Source: Albimonas donghaensis (lineage in GTDB: Bacteria; Pseudomonadota; Alphaproteobacteria; Rhodobacterales; Rhodobacteraceae). From it: a DNA stretch of 64,000 nt. A program made the translations under genes and the position numbers. Location of the stretch: the NCBI RefSeq assembly GCF_900106695.1, contig NZ_FNMZ01000004.1, forward strand, positions 186,001 through 250,000. Reading direction: 5' to 3'. This document shows positions 1-8,800 of this stretch, one piece after another; position 1 is the first letter of the stretch, and the number at the start of each line of letters is the position of its first letter. A model generated the notes under the pieces. The model worked only from the letters and a program-made list of their open reading frames with translations, searched no databases and was not told the DNA's origin.

Positions 1-167
1 ACCAGCGCGCGGCCGCCATGGTCGACGAAATAGGTGGGGTTGGACTGGCCGCCGGAGATGCGGCGGATGCGGACCTCGCCGCCGCCCAGATACGCCGACA
101 GGCGGGCGGGGTCGAAATCCACCGGCCCCTCGATCAGGCCTTCGGGGCCGGAAGTCGCTTCGCTCAT
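1..167 (-). CDS. Phosphotransferase family protein, 5' part only
   Basis: Only the first 55 or so codons lie in the window; the rest runs off the left edge. The translation starts MSEATSGPEG and contains ISGGQSNPTYFVD, the N-lobe glycine-rich nucleotide-binding segment typical of aminoglycoside-phosphotransferase/choline-kinase-like proteins, including the stand-alone relatives of the kinase domain of ACAD10/ACAD11. In those relatives the kinase acts on hydroxyacyl-CoA, which would suit the acyl-CoA genes around it; that is inference. The ATG at 165-167 lies 32 nt downstream of the GntR stop, so the two genes may be cotranscribed. The catalytic Brenner-type motif is outside the window, so activity cannot be judged. 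Confidence 0.72.
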   Translation of the reverse strand, partial: MSEATSGPEGLIEGPVDFDPARLSAYLGGGEVRIRRISGGQSNPTYFVDHGGRAL

Positions 168-199
168 GCCTAGGGTCTCGCTCCTGTCCGGTCCTGCGC

Positions 200-1003
200 T
201 CACGCTTTGGGTTCCGCGCCGGGGCGGGCGCCGCCGGGGACCAGCGGCGCGATGGGCACGTCCATGGGCAGGCCGGCCATCTCGTAGCCGCGGCGGAAGT
301 CGCGGATATGCTTGCGCATCCAGTCGCCGGCGCGCGCGGGATCGCCGGCGCGGATCGCCTCGATCATGCCGGCATGGGCGTCGACCTGGCGGCCGGGGGC
401 CTGCGGCAGGCGCGGCACCAGCGCCTCCATCCCCGAATAGAGCAGGAAGCCCACAGGCTCGCGGGCCAGCATCAGGGCGCGGTTCTTGCCCGCGGCGGCG
501 ACGAGGCTGTGGAACTGGGTGTCGAGCGCCACGATCTCGCCGCGGGCGTCGGGGGCGCCGGCCTCGGCGGAGGCGGTGGCGGCCGTGAGGCGGGCGTGGT
601 TGGCGTCGAGCCGGGCGATGTCCTCGGCGTCGGCGTTGCGCGCGGCGAGCTCGGCGGCCAGCGGCTCGGTGGCGATGGCCGTGGTCCAGAGTTCGTCGAA
701 GGTCACTTCCAGCAGGCGCAGGGCGCGGGACGATCGGGTGGCGAGGTCGCGGGACCGCGGGATCGACACCACCAGCTTGCGGGGCGAGGCGCGGCGCACG
801 AGACCCTCGGTCTCCAGCTTGCGGATGCCCTCTCGGATGGTGGAGCGGTTGACGCCGAAGAGCGAGGCCATCTCGACCTCGCCGGGGAGCTGTTCGCCGG
901 GACGGAGGCGGCCGTCGAGGATGCGGGCCTCAAGCTCCGCCGAGACCATCTGGTAGGCGTGCGCCACCTGAAGCGGCTTGGCATCGAGCCCCATGGCGGC
1001 CAT
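200..1003 (-). CDS. GntR family transcriptional regulator, FadR/FCD subfamily
   Basis: This 267-residue protein has an N-terminal winged helix-turn-helix (core NRSTIREGIRKLETEGLV) and an all-helical C-terminal FCD effector domain with the usual spaced polar residues for metal and ligand (for example DTQFHSLV and HAGMIEAI). FCD regulators usually sense organic acids or sugar acids. I chose the ATG at 1001-1003 because AGGAAAAGG precedes it directly; the frame stays open to 1135, and a start at 1111 would add 36 low-complexity residues. It lies downstream of the carboxylase operon and just upstream of the phosphotransferase gene. A candidate operator lies upstream (1101-1112), so autoregulation is likely. 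A ligand related to the local acyl-CoA or carboxylate pathway is inferred. Confidence 0.86.
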   Translation of the reverse strand: MAAMGLDAKPLQVAHAYQMVSAELEARILDGRLRPGEQLPGEVEMASLFGVNRSTIREGIRKLETEGLVRRASPRKLVVSIPRSRDLATRSSRALRLLEVTFDELWTTAIATEPLAAELAARNADAEDIARLDANHARLTAATASAEAGAPDARGEIVALDTQFHSLVAAAGKNRALMLAREPVGFLLYSGMEALVPRLPQAPGRQVDAHAGMIEAIRAGDPARAGDWMRKHIRDFRRGYEMAGLPMDVPIAPLVPGGARPGAEPKA

Positions 1004-1100
1004 CCTTTTCCTGCCCGCGAGCCGTCGCGCGCCCTGGATCGGCGGGTCGAGCGCGGGGACCACGGCGCCGGCGCGCGTGGATGCGCGCGGCTCTGTATGT

Positions 1101-1112
1101 TTGTCGGACATT
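1101..1112 (-). promoter_or_regulatory. Candidate FCD-regulator operator upstream of the GntR gene
   Basis: TTGTCGGACATT sits about 100 nt upstream of the chosen GntR start. Its core TGTCGGACA is an inverted repeat about a central base, and it fits the loose TNGTNNNACNA operator pattern described for FadR-type GntR proteins in all but the last position. A TTGACT element lies at 1131-1136 on the same strand, but no well-spaced -10 box is clear. Autoregulation is inference. Confidence 0.4.
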
Positions 1113-1243
1113 ACTAAGGGAGGAAGCGAAGTCAACCGCTTGCAGGCGCGCCGCCGACGGTCGCGCGGGCCGCGCCGGGGCGCCGCGGCGCGCGGGAACC
1201 GGGGGCGCGGGCGGCGAGGGGCGCCCGGTCCGGCGGCATGGCC

Positions 1244-2851
1244 TCAGATCGGAGGGATGGCGCGGAACTTGGGCGGCATGAACAGGTCGCGCCGGGCCGG
1301 GGCGCGGGCGAGGATTTCCAACAGCCGGGCGCGGGTTTCGGACGGGTCGATGGCGTCGTCGAGCCCGAAGCCCTCGGCCCCGCCGAAGGGGGTGACGCGG
1401 GTCCGCATCTCCGCCACGCGGGCGGCGCGGGCGGCGGCGGGGTCCTCGGCGGCGGCGAATTCGCGGCGGTGGATCACCTCCACCGCGCCCTCGATCGACA
1501 TGGCGCAGATCTCGGCGGTGGGCCAGGCGAAGCTGGCGTCGGAGTCGAAGCTGCGCCCGCCGCACATGGCGAAATAGCCCAGCCCGTAGCCCTTGCGCAG
1601 CACGACCGAGACGCGCGGCACCGTGGCCTGCCCCAGCTCCGCGATCAGCTTGGCGGAGCGGCGGCCGAGCTGGGTCTTCTCCGCGCCCGATCCGATGAAG
1701 AAGCCCGGCACGTCGATCAGGTAGATCAGCGGCAGCCCGTAGGCGTCGCAGGTGGCGACATGGCGGGCCATCTTCTCGCAGGCCGCGGCGGTCAGCATGC
1801 CCCCCAGATGCAGGGCCTGGTTGGCGAGGGCGCCCACGGGGCGCCCCTCCAGCCGGGCGAAGGCGCAGACGGCGTTCCTGGCGAAGCTCGGCTTCATCTC
1901 GAACGCGGAGCCTGGGTCGAAGATCCCCTCGATCACCTTGCGGACGTCATAGGCGCGGCGGGTGTTGGCGGGCACCAGCGACGCCAGGGCCTCGGCGCGG
2001 GCGGCCTCCGCGGCCGGGTCGGGCGCGGGGGCCGGGCGCAGGGCGGGCTCGGCGCGGGCGTTGGAGGGGAGATAGGCGAGGAAATCCCGGATCGCGCCCA
2101 GCGCCTCGGCCTCCGTGTCCACGGCGAGGTCCGCGAGCCCGTGGCGATCGACCTGGGCGGAGGCGCCGCCGAGCGTCTCCTTGTCGATGACCTCGCCGAC
2201 GCCGGCCTTGACCAGCGCCGGACCGGAGAGACCCATGTAGGATCGTCCCCGCACCATCACCACGAAATCGGCCAGCGCCGAGTAGTTGGTGGGCGCCGCG
2301 AACCCCGCCCCGAGGATCGCCGCGGCCATCGGAACCCAGCCCGACATGCGCGCGAGATCGTGGAACAGCGGGTTGGCCCAGGCGTAATGCCGGCTGTCCT
2401 GACCCGACGAGATCCGGTGCCCGCCGCCGTCGAGCAGCATGACCAGCGGGCAGCCCTCGCGCAGGGCGCGGCGGGCGGCGTGCTCCAGCTTGACCGAGCC
2501 GATGACGCCGGAGGACCCGCCCTCCACGGTGAAATCCTGGGAGACGAGCACCACCGGGCGGTCCTCGGCCCGGCCGATGCCGTAGATCATGCCGTCGGCG
2601 GGTTTCTCGCCGGGGGCGGCGTCCTCGTCGCGGGCGAGGCCGCCGATCTCGCGGAAGGTTCCGGGGTCGCAGAAGGCCTGCGCGCGGGCGCGGGCGGTCA
2701 TCTCGGCGCGGGCGTGCTGGCGGGCGACGGCTTCGGGCCGGGCCGCGTCGTCGGACAGCCCGCGCAGCCGGGCCAGGTCGGCGCGGCGGGTCGCCATGTC
2801 GTCGGCAGCGGGGGCGGGGGTCGGGGTCGGGGCGGTAACCGGCCGGGTCAT
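1244..2851 (-). CDS. Acyl-CoA carboxylase carboxyltransferase (beta) subunit
   Basis: This 535-residue protein of the propionyl/methylcrotonyl-CoA carboxylase beta family would transfer CO2 from carboxybiotin to an acyl-CoA. Both crotonase-fold halves are visible. The N half has SQDFTVEGGSSG and a glycine-rich oxyanion region; the C half has the GYGLGYFAMCGG segment and a SFAWPTAEI motif. The length is normal for the family. Its start overlaps the stop of the 74-residue biotin carrier gene by 4 nt (ATGA), so carrier and transferase are translationally coupled. No biotin carboxylase gene lies beside this pair; the nearest are the single-chain fusion at 5.8-9.2 kb and the alpha subunit at 13.5-15.5 kb. 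The substrate cannot be read from sequence. Confidence 0.88.
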   Translation of the reverse strand: MTRPVTAPTPTPAPAADDMATRRADLARLRGLSDDAARPEAVARQHARAEMTARARAQAFCDPGTFREIGGLARDEDAAPGEKPADGMIYGIGRAEDRPVVLVSQDFTVEGGSSGVIGSVKLEHAARRALREGCPLVMLLDGGGHRISSGQDSRHYAWANPLFHDLARMSGWVPMAAAILGAGFAAPTNYSALADFVVMVRGRSYMGLSGPALVKAGVGEVIDKETLGGASAQVDRHGLADLAVDTEAEALGAIRDFLAYLPSNARAEPALRPAPAPDPAAEAARAEALASLVPANTRRAYDVRKVIEGIFDPGSAFEMKPSFARNAVCAFARLEGRPVGALANQALHLGGMLTAAACEKMARHVATCDAYGLPLIYLIDVPGFFIGSGAEKTQLGRRSAKLIAELGQATVPRVSVVLRKGYGLGYFAMCGGRSFDSDASFAWPTAEICAMSIEGAVEVIHRREFAAAEDPAAARAARVAEMRTRVTPFGGAEGFGLDDAIDPSETRARLLEILARAPARRDLFMPPKFRAIPPI

Positions 2852-3072
2852 CGGTCGATCCGGGCGAGCACCTGGCCCTCGGCCACCGCCTCGCCGGGGG
2901 CGACGAGCAGTTCGGCGACCACGCCGGGGGCGGGGGCGGGCACCGGGATCTCCATCTTCATGCTTTCGAGCACCAGGATCTCGTCCCCCTCCGCCACCTG
3001 CGCGCCGGGGGCGAGGGCAACGGTCCAGACCGTGCCGGCCACTTCGCTGATCACCTCGATGCGGGTCGTCAT
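2848..3072 (-). CDS. Small biotin carboxyl carrier protein (biotinyl/lipoyl domain)
   Basis: A 74-residue protein consisting of a single biotinyl domain. Lys39 in ESMKMEIP is the predicted biotinylation site, followed by a second hairpin (EGQVLARIDR) typical of the flattened beta-barrel. It lacks the Pro/Ala-rich linker of AccB and resembles the short stand-alone biotin proteins such as mycobacterial TB7.3. The ATG at 3070-3072 has GGAAAGGA as ribosome-binding site. It lies 34 nt downstream of the TetR gene and overlaps the carboxyltransferase gene by 4 nt. It should shuttle carboxybiotin from a biotin carboxylase encoded elsewhere to that carboxyltransferase. Confidence 0.88.
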   Translation of the reverse strand: MTTRIEVISEVAGTVWTVALAPGAQVAEGDEILVLESMKMEIPVPAPAPGVVAELLVAPGEAVAEGQVLARIDR

Positions 3073-3106
3073 GGCATGTCCTTTCCGGGGGGCGAGGGAG
3101 AGCGGC

Positions 3107-4090
3107 TCATGGCGCGGAGATGTCGCGCAGGATCCGGTCGCAGGCGTCGACCGCGTCCTCGGGCAGCCGCGCGGTGTCGCCGGCGCCCAGATGTTGCAGG
3201 CACAGCCCGTGGATGATGGAGAGCAGCACGCCCGCGGTGCGCTCCAGGTCCACGCCGTCGCGCAGCTCGCCCGCGGCCTCGGCCTCGCGCAGGTGGCGCA
3301 GGAAGCCCTCGCGGTAGGTGGCGTGGAGCTGGGTGACGCGCGGGGCCAGCTCGGGCTCCGGCCCCGAGGCGTCGACCATGAGCTGGTAGAGGCAGATGGC
3401 CGCCTCGGAACTGTCGCGCACGCCTTCGCCATGGGCGAGCACCCGGGCGCGCAGGGCGGCGAGGCCGGATTTGCCGGCGAGGCGGCTTTCCAGGTAGCGG
3501 TCGAACCAGGCGAGGGACGCGTCCATGACCGCGCCGAGCAGGGCGAGCTTGGCGCCGAAGCGTTCGGCGGGCAGGCCGCGGGAATAGCCGGCGGCGAGGC
3601 CGATCTGGGCGAGGCTCGCGCCCTTGGCGCCGTGGCGGGCGATCAGGGTGATGGCGGCGCGCAGCATCCGGCGGTCGGATTCGCGGCGACGTTCGGCCTG
3701 GGCGCGGCGGGCCGGAGGCTCGGCCGGGTCCGGGGCGGGGGCGGGGGCGGGGGGCGGCGCGGCGTCGGCGCGGCCGCCGAGCGCCGGGACCGGGCCGGGA
3801 CCGAGCGGGGCGGGACCAAGCGAGGCGGGGGCGTGCGGGGCGGGGGCGTGCGGGGCGGGACCACGCGGGGCGGGGGCGCCCTGCCCCGCGCGATCGCCCT
3901 CGGCTTCGCCCATGGGCGCCGCCGCGTCCGCTGTCCCATGCTCGCCGGCCGCGTCTCTCGCGACCGCCCTGGCGCCGGCGGCGGCGCCCAGGGCCTTCGC
4001 CCCCTGCGACTCGCGCGCCGTCTTCGCCACGCCGGCCTTCCGCCGCGCCGCGTCGTCGCTATTTCCGTCCGAGGCCCCGCCTGAGGTCAT
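3107..4090 (-). CDS. TetR family regulator with long Ala/Pro-rich N-terminal extension
   Basis: The C-terminal 190 residues (from about residue 142) form a TetR repressor: helix-turn-helix around GAKGASLAQIGLAAGYS and a helical ligand-binding region ending near ILRDISAP. TetR proteins are normally about 200 residues; here about 135 residues precede the DNA-binding domain, and residues 45-130 are almost only Ala, Pro and Gly with small repeats (PAPHAPAPHAPA). I chose the ATG at 4088-4090 because AGGGAG lies 6 nt upstream. An alternative ATG at 4165 would overlap the ligase stop (ATGA) and add 25 residues. A later start near residue 142 is also possible. It lies inside the carboxylase/TRAP operon and may regulate it in response to an acyl-CoA; that is inference. 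Confidence 0.8.
   Translation of the reverse strand: MTSGGASDGNSDDAARRKAGVAKTARESQGAKALGAAAGARAVARDAAGEHGTADAAAPMGEAEGDRAGQGAPAPRGPAPHAPAPHAPASLGPAPLGPGPVPALGGRADAAPPPAPAPAPDPAEPPARRAQAERRRESDRRMLRAAITLIARHGAKGASLAQIGLAAGYSRGLPAERFGAKLALLGAVMDASLAWFDRYLESRLAGKSGLAALRARVLAHGEGVRDSSEAAICLYQLMVDASGPEPELAPRVTQLHATYREGFLRHLREAEAAGELRDGVDLERTAGVLLSIIHGLCLQHLGAGDTARLPEDAVDACDRILRDISAP
3781..3880. repeat. G-rich low-complexity repeat inside the TetR gene
   Basis: This stretch is built from imperfect repeats such as GCGTGCGGGGCGGG (two near-identical copies around 3831-3860) and related GCGGGGCGGGACCA units. On the minus strand it encodes the PAPHAPAPHAPA part of the TetR N-terminal extension. Runs of four Gs on the plus strand could form quadruplexes and make the length unstable by slippage; that is inference. 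Confidence 0.55.
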
Positions 4091-4161
4091 GCCCGCTCCC
4101 TGCCGCGGGCGCCGGCCGGGCGCGGGCGTCGTCGCCCCGCCCGCCTCGCACGCCCCGCGCG

Positions 4162-5772
4162 TCATCCGCCGATCTTCTCGCGCCGCACCCGGACCCCGGC
4201 CGCCTCGCGGTCCCAGGTGTCCCGGGTCACGCCCGTCTCCCGCAGCTCCAGCTTGCGGACCTTGGCCGTGGGGGTCTTGGGCAGCGCCTCCACCACCCGG
4301 ATGTAGCGGGGCAGCATGAAATGGGCCATGCGCGGGACGAGAAATTCCAGCAGCGCCGCGGGGTCGAGGCTGCGCCCCGGCGCAGGGGCGACGACGATCA
4401 TCACCTCGTCCTCCGAGACCTCGGAGCGCACCGCCACGGCGGCGCATTCGTTGACGTCCGGATGGGCCAGCGCCTCGGCCTCGACCTCGTAGGAGGAGAT
4501 GTTCTCGCCCCTCCGGCGGATCGCGTCCTTGATCCGGTCCACGAAGAAGAAGTTGCCGTCCGCATCCCGCCGGAACCCGTCGCCGGTGTGGAACCAGCCG
4601 TTGCGCCAGGCTTTCGCGGTGGCCTCCGGGTTCTTGTAATAGCCGGAATTCAGCACCCAGGGCGCGTCGGCGCGCACGATCAGCTCGCCCGCCACGTCCA
4701 CGCCGACCTCGCAGTCGTTGTCGTCGACGATCCGCGCCTCGATCCCCGCGCGCGGCCGGCCCGCGGCGTGCACGATGGTGGGATCGAGCCCGGTGACGAT
4801 GGGCACGCTGACCTCGGTCATGTTGAACAGCGACATGATCCGCACGCCGAAACGGGCGGAGAACTCGGTGGCGTCGAAATCGTAGGGGATCAGGCAGACC
4901 AGCCGCAGCGGGTTGTCGGCGTCGCCGGGGGAAGGGGGCTGCTTGGCGAGAAACTGGGCCATGACGCCGAGCAGGATGACGAAGGTCGTCTCCGTCTCGC
5001 GGATCATGTCCCAGAAGGTCTCGGTCCGGAAGGACTCGATCATCGAGAACGAGCCGCCGCGGGCCAGCATCGTGTGACAGGGCAGCGTGCCGCCGACATG
5101 GAACAGCGGCAGGTTCGCCATGTAGCGATCCTCGGGGCCCAGCGGCAGGGCCTCGCCGGTGGCGGTGAGATGGGCGTAGGACGACAGCACCCCCTTGGAG
5201 GGGCCGGTGGTGCCCGACGTGTAGATGATCGACTGCACGTCCCAGGGCTGGAGCGGACGGGCGAGTTCCGGCGGCTCGGCGCCCTGGGGGGCGAGCGCGT
5301 CGGGGCCGTGGAGGGTCAGGCCGGCGCAGGGCGACGCGTCGCCGGCCAGCCGCACCAGGGTTTTGAGGCGCGCGGTCGGCACGTCCTCCAGCCTCGGCGC
5401 CAGGTCGCGATGGGCGACGATCACCTCGGCGTCGGAATTCTCGATGACATGGGCGAGCAACCCGCCCCTGTAGGCGGTGTTGATCGGCACATAGACGGCG
5501 CCGAGATAGTTGATCGCGTACCAGGTGCGCAGCGCGTCCTGCCCGTTCGGCAGCCAGGAGACCACGTGGTCGTCCTGCTTCACCCCCAGGGCGGCGAGCC
5601 CGGCGGCGGCCTGGCGGACCTCGGCGCGCAGGCGGGCGTAGGTCCATCGCTCGCCATCGGGGAAGACGGCGTAGACCTTGTCCGGCGTCTCCGCGGCGCG
5701 GCGGTCGATCAGGGTCCGGGTCACGCAGTCCCGCGCGGCGGGCAGGCGCGGGTCGATCGGGGTCTCGGTCAT
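4162..5772 (-). CDS. Acyl-CoA synthetase (ANL superfamily AMP-dependent ligase)
   Basis: A 536-residue adenylate-forming ligase that would activate a carboxylate with ATP to an acyl-AMP and then a CoA thioester. The P-loop is IIYTSGTTGPSKG. The A5 motif region is FNMTEVSVP, the hinge/A8 region is GWFHTGDGFRRDADGN followed by RIKDAIRRRGENIS, and the C-terminal catalytic lysine segment is PKTPTAKVRK. I chose the ATG at 5770-5772 for its strong GGGAGGA ribosome-binding site; the frame is open to 5835. It lies between the single-chain carboxylase gene and the TetR gene, within the TRAP-led operon, so the imported TRAP substrate is its likely substrate. The family (crotonobetaine/carnitine-CoA ligase-like or medium-chain) is not resolved. 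Confidence 0.88.
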   Translation of the reverse strand: MTETPIDPRLPAARDCVTRTLIDRRAAETPDKVYAVFPDGERWTYARLRAEVRQAAAGLAALGVKQDDHVVSWLPNGQDALRTWYAINYLGAVYVPINTAYRGGLLAHVIENSDAEVIVAHRDLAPRLEDVPTARLKTLVRLAGDASPCAGLTLHGPDALAPQGAEPPELARPLQPWDVQSIIYTSGTTGPSKGVLSSYAHLTATGEALPLGPEDRYMANLPLFHVGGTLPCHTMLARGGSFSMIESFRTETFWDMIRETETTFVILLGVMAQFLAKQPPSPGDADNPLRLVCLIPYDFDATEFSARFGVRIMSLFNMTEVSVPIVTGLDPTIVHAAGRPRAGIEARIVDDNDCEVGVDVAGELIVRADAPWVLNSGYYKNPEATAKAWRNGWFHTGDGFRRDADGNFFFVDRIKDAIRRRGENISSYEVEAEALAHPDVNECAAVAVRSEVSEDEVMIVVAPAPGRSLDPAALLEFLVPRMAHFMLPRYIRVVEALPKTPTAKVRKLELRETGVTRDTWDREAAGVRVRREKIGG

Positions 5773-5836
5773 CGCGGCATCCTCCCGGATTGGGCGGCCG
5801 GCCCGCATCTGGCGGCGGGCTCGGCCGAAGATCATG

Positions 5837-8800
5837 TCACCAGGCGTCGATCCAGGCGTGTTTCTTGCCGTTGGGGCCGCGGCCGAGCCCCTGCCAGGGC
5901 GTGTCGAGCGCGGAGGAGATCCAGTCCCGCGTCTCGGCCGGGTCGATCACGTCGTCGATCTCGAACAGGCTGGCGGCGGACAGCGCGGCGCCGCGGGAAT
6001 ATTCGGCGGCGACGAGGCGCTGGAACTCGGCCTCGCGCGCTTCGGGGTCCTCGATGGCGGCGAGCTTGTCGCGGAAGCCGAGCCGCACGAAGCCCTCCAG
6101 CCCCATGCCGCCGAATTCGCCCGTGGGCCAGGAGACGAGGAACAGCGGGTTGTGGAACCCGCCCCCCGCCATGCCCTGCGCGCCGAGCCCGTAGCCCTTG
6201 CGCAGCACCACGGTGAAGAACGGCACGGTCAGGTTGGCGCCGACCAGGAACAGGCGCGAGCAGTGGCGCACGAGGCCGGTCTTCTCCGCCTCCGGTCCCA
6301 CCATGTTGCCGGGCGTGTCGCAGAGATAGAGCACCGGCACGTCATGGGCGTCGCACACGGTCATGAAGCGCGCGGCCTTGTCGGCGGCGGGGCTGTCGAT
6401 GGCGCCGCCCAGATGCATGGGGTTGTTGGCGACCACGCCGACGGGCTGGCCTCCCACCCGGATCAGCGAGGTGATCATGCCGTGGCCGAAGCCGCGGCGC
6501 AGCTCCAGCACCGAGCCCTCGTCGGCGATCAGGTCGATGGCGGCGCGGATGTCATAGGCCTGCCGGCGGTTCTCGGGCACCACATGGCGCAGGCGGCGCT
6601 GGTCGGCGGCGGTCCAGTCCTTCACCGGCCCCTGGAAATAGGAGAGGTAGCGCTTGGCGACGTCCACCGCCTCGGCCTCGTCCTTGACCAGCACGTCCAC
6701 GACCCCGTTGGGGACCTGCACGGACATGGGCCCGACTTCCTCGGGGGTGTAGACGCCGAGCCCGCCGCCCTCGATCATCGCGGGGCCGCCCATGCCGAGA
6801 TTGGTGTTCTCGGTCGCGATGATGACGTCGCAGAGGCCCAGCGCCGCGGCGTTGCCCGCGAAGCAACGGCCCGAGACGACGCCGACCATGGGGGCGAGGC
6901 CGGAATGCCCCGCCATCATGTGGAAGGTGGGGGTGTCGAGCCCGCCGGAATTGATGAAATCGGTGTCGCCCGGCCGCCCGCCGCCGCCCTCGGTGAAGAA
7001 GATCAGAGGCAGGCGGCGGCGGTTGGCGATCTTGAGCAGCCGGTCGGTCTTGGCGTGGTTCTTCCAGCCCTGGGTGCCGGCGAGCACGGTGTAGTCATAG
7101 GCCAGCACCGCGCAGCGGGCCTTGTCGGCGTCGAAGCGGTCCCCGTTCACATGCCCGACGCCCGCGATCAGCCCGTCGGCGGGGGTGCGGGCGATCAGGT
7201 CCTCGATGGGGCGGCGGGTGCGCTGGGCGGCGATGACCAGGCCGCCGTATTCGGTGAAGGAGCCGTCATCGGTCAGGTCGGCCACGTTCTCGCGCGCCGT
7301 GCGCTGGTTGGTCTTGCGGCGGCGCGCCACGGCGTCGGGGCGGGCCTCGTCCAGCGTGATGCGGCGGCGCTCCATCGCCTCAGCGAGATCGGGGCGGATA
7401 TGGTCGAGGTCGATCTCCGCGGTCTCGGCGGCATCGGCGCCGAGGCTTTCGTCCGGGGCGTAGATGGCGACGGGCTGGCCCTCGGTGGCCATCTCGCCGG
7501 GCTTGACCAGAAAGCGCAGGACGCGGCCGGCGGAGGGGGCGGCGACCCCGTGCTCCATCTTCATGGCCTCCAGCACGATGACCCCGGCGCCGGCGGGGAT
7601 CTCCGCTTCCGGCTCGACGGAAAGCGCGATGACCGAGCCCTCGATGGGCGCGCGCAGGAACTCCGCGCCCTCCGGCAGATCGGGAAGCGCGTCGGGGGCG
7701 CCCGTGGCGGCGGCGGCGGCGTGGGGCTCGGCGGCGACGGCGTGGCGGGCGGGATGCGCGGCCTCGGCGGTCAGCTCGGGGCCGTGGGCTTCGAGAAAGC
7801 CGGTGTCCACATCATTGGCCAGGAAATCCGCGCGCCGCAGCAGGTTGCGCAGGATGGCGGCGTTGGTGGCCACGCCCTCGATGCGGAATTCGCAGAGCGC
7901 CCGGTAGGTCCGCCGCACCGCCGAGGCGTAGTCGGAGGACGGGTCATGGCAGATCAGTTTCGCCAGCAGCGTGTCGAAACCGGGATTGGTGCGGAAGCCG
8001 GCGAAGCCCGCCGTATCCACCCGCACGCCGGGGCCGGAAGGCAGGTCGAAGGCCGTCAGCGTGCCCGAGGCGGGCTTGATGAGGCCCTTCGCCCCGTAGG
8101 TCTCGGCGTTCAGGCGAAGCTGCACCGCGAAGCCGCGGGGCTCGGGCGGGGGACCGGCGAGGCCGAGATCGGCGAGGCTCGCCCCCTCCGCCGCCCGGAT
8201 CTGGAGTTTCACCAGGTCCAGCCCGGTGACTTCTTCCGTCACCGTATGCTCGACCTGGAGGCGGGGATTGGCCTCCATGAAGGCGAACTGATCCTCGGGC
8301 CGGGCGGCGTCGCGGTCCACGAGGAATTCGAAGGTGCCGAGCGCGCGGTAGTCGGCGGCGCCCGCCATGGTCAGCGCGGCGTCGAGGATGCGGGTGCGAA
8401 GGGCGGGGTCGAGGAAGGGGGCCGGCGCGATCTCGACGATCTTCTGGTTGCGGCGCTGGAGGGTGCAGTCGCGTTCCCACAAATGCGTCACGGCGGCGCC
8501 GTCGCCCAGCACCTGCACCTCGATATGGCGGGCGCGGCGGATCAGGCGCTCGGCATAGACCTCGTCGGAGCCGAAGGCCATTTTCGCCTCCGACCTGCAG
8601 CGGGCGTAGGCTTCTTCGAGATCGGCGGCTTCGGTCACCCGGCGCATCCCGCGGCCCCCGCCCCCGGCGGCGGCCTTGATCATGATGGCGGCGTTCGGCC
8701 CGAGGCCGTCGAAGAAGGCGCGGACCTCCTCCAGGGACGCGTTCCGCCCGGTCCCCGGCAGCATCGGCACGCCCAGTTCGGCGGCCAGCGCGCGGGCGGC

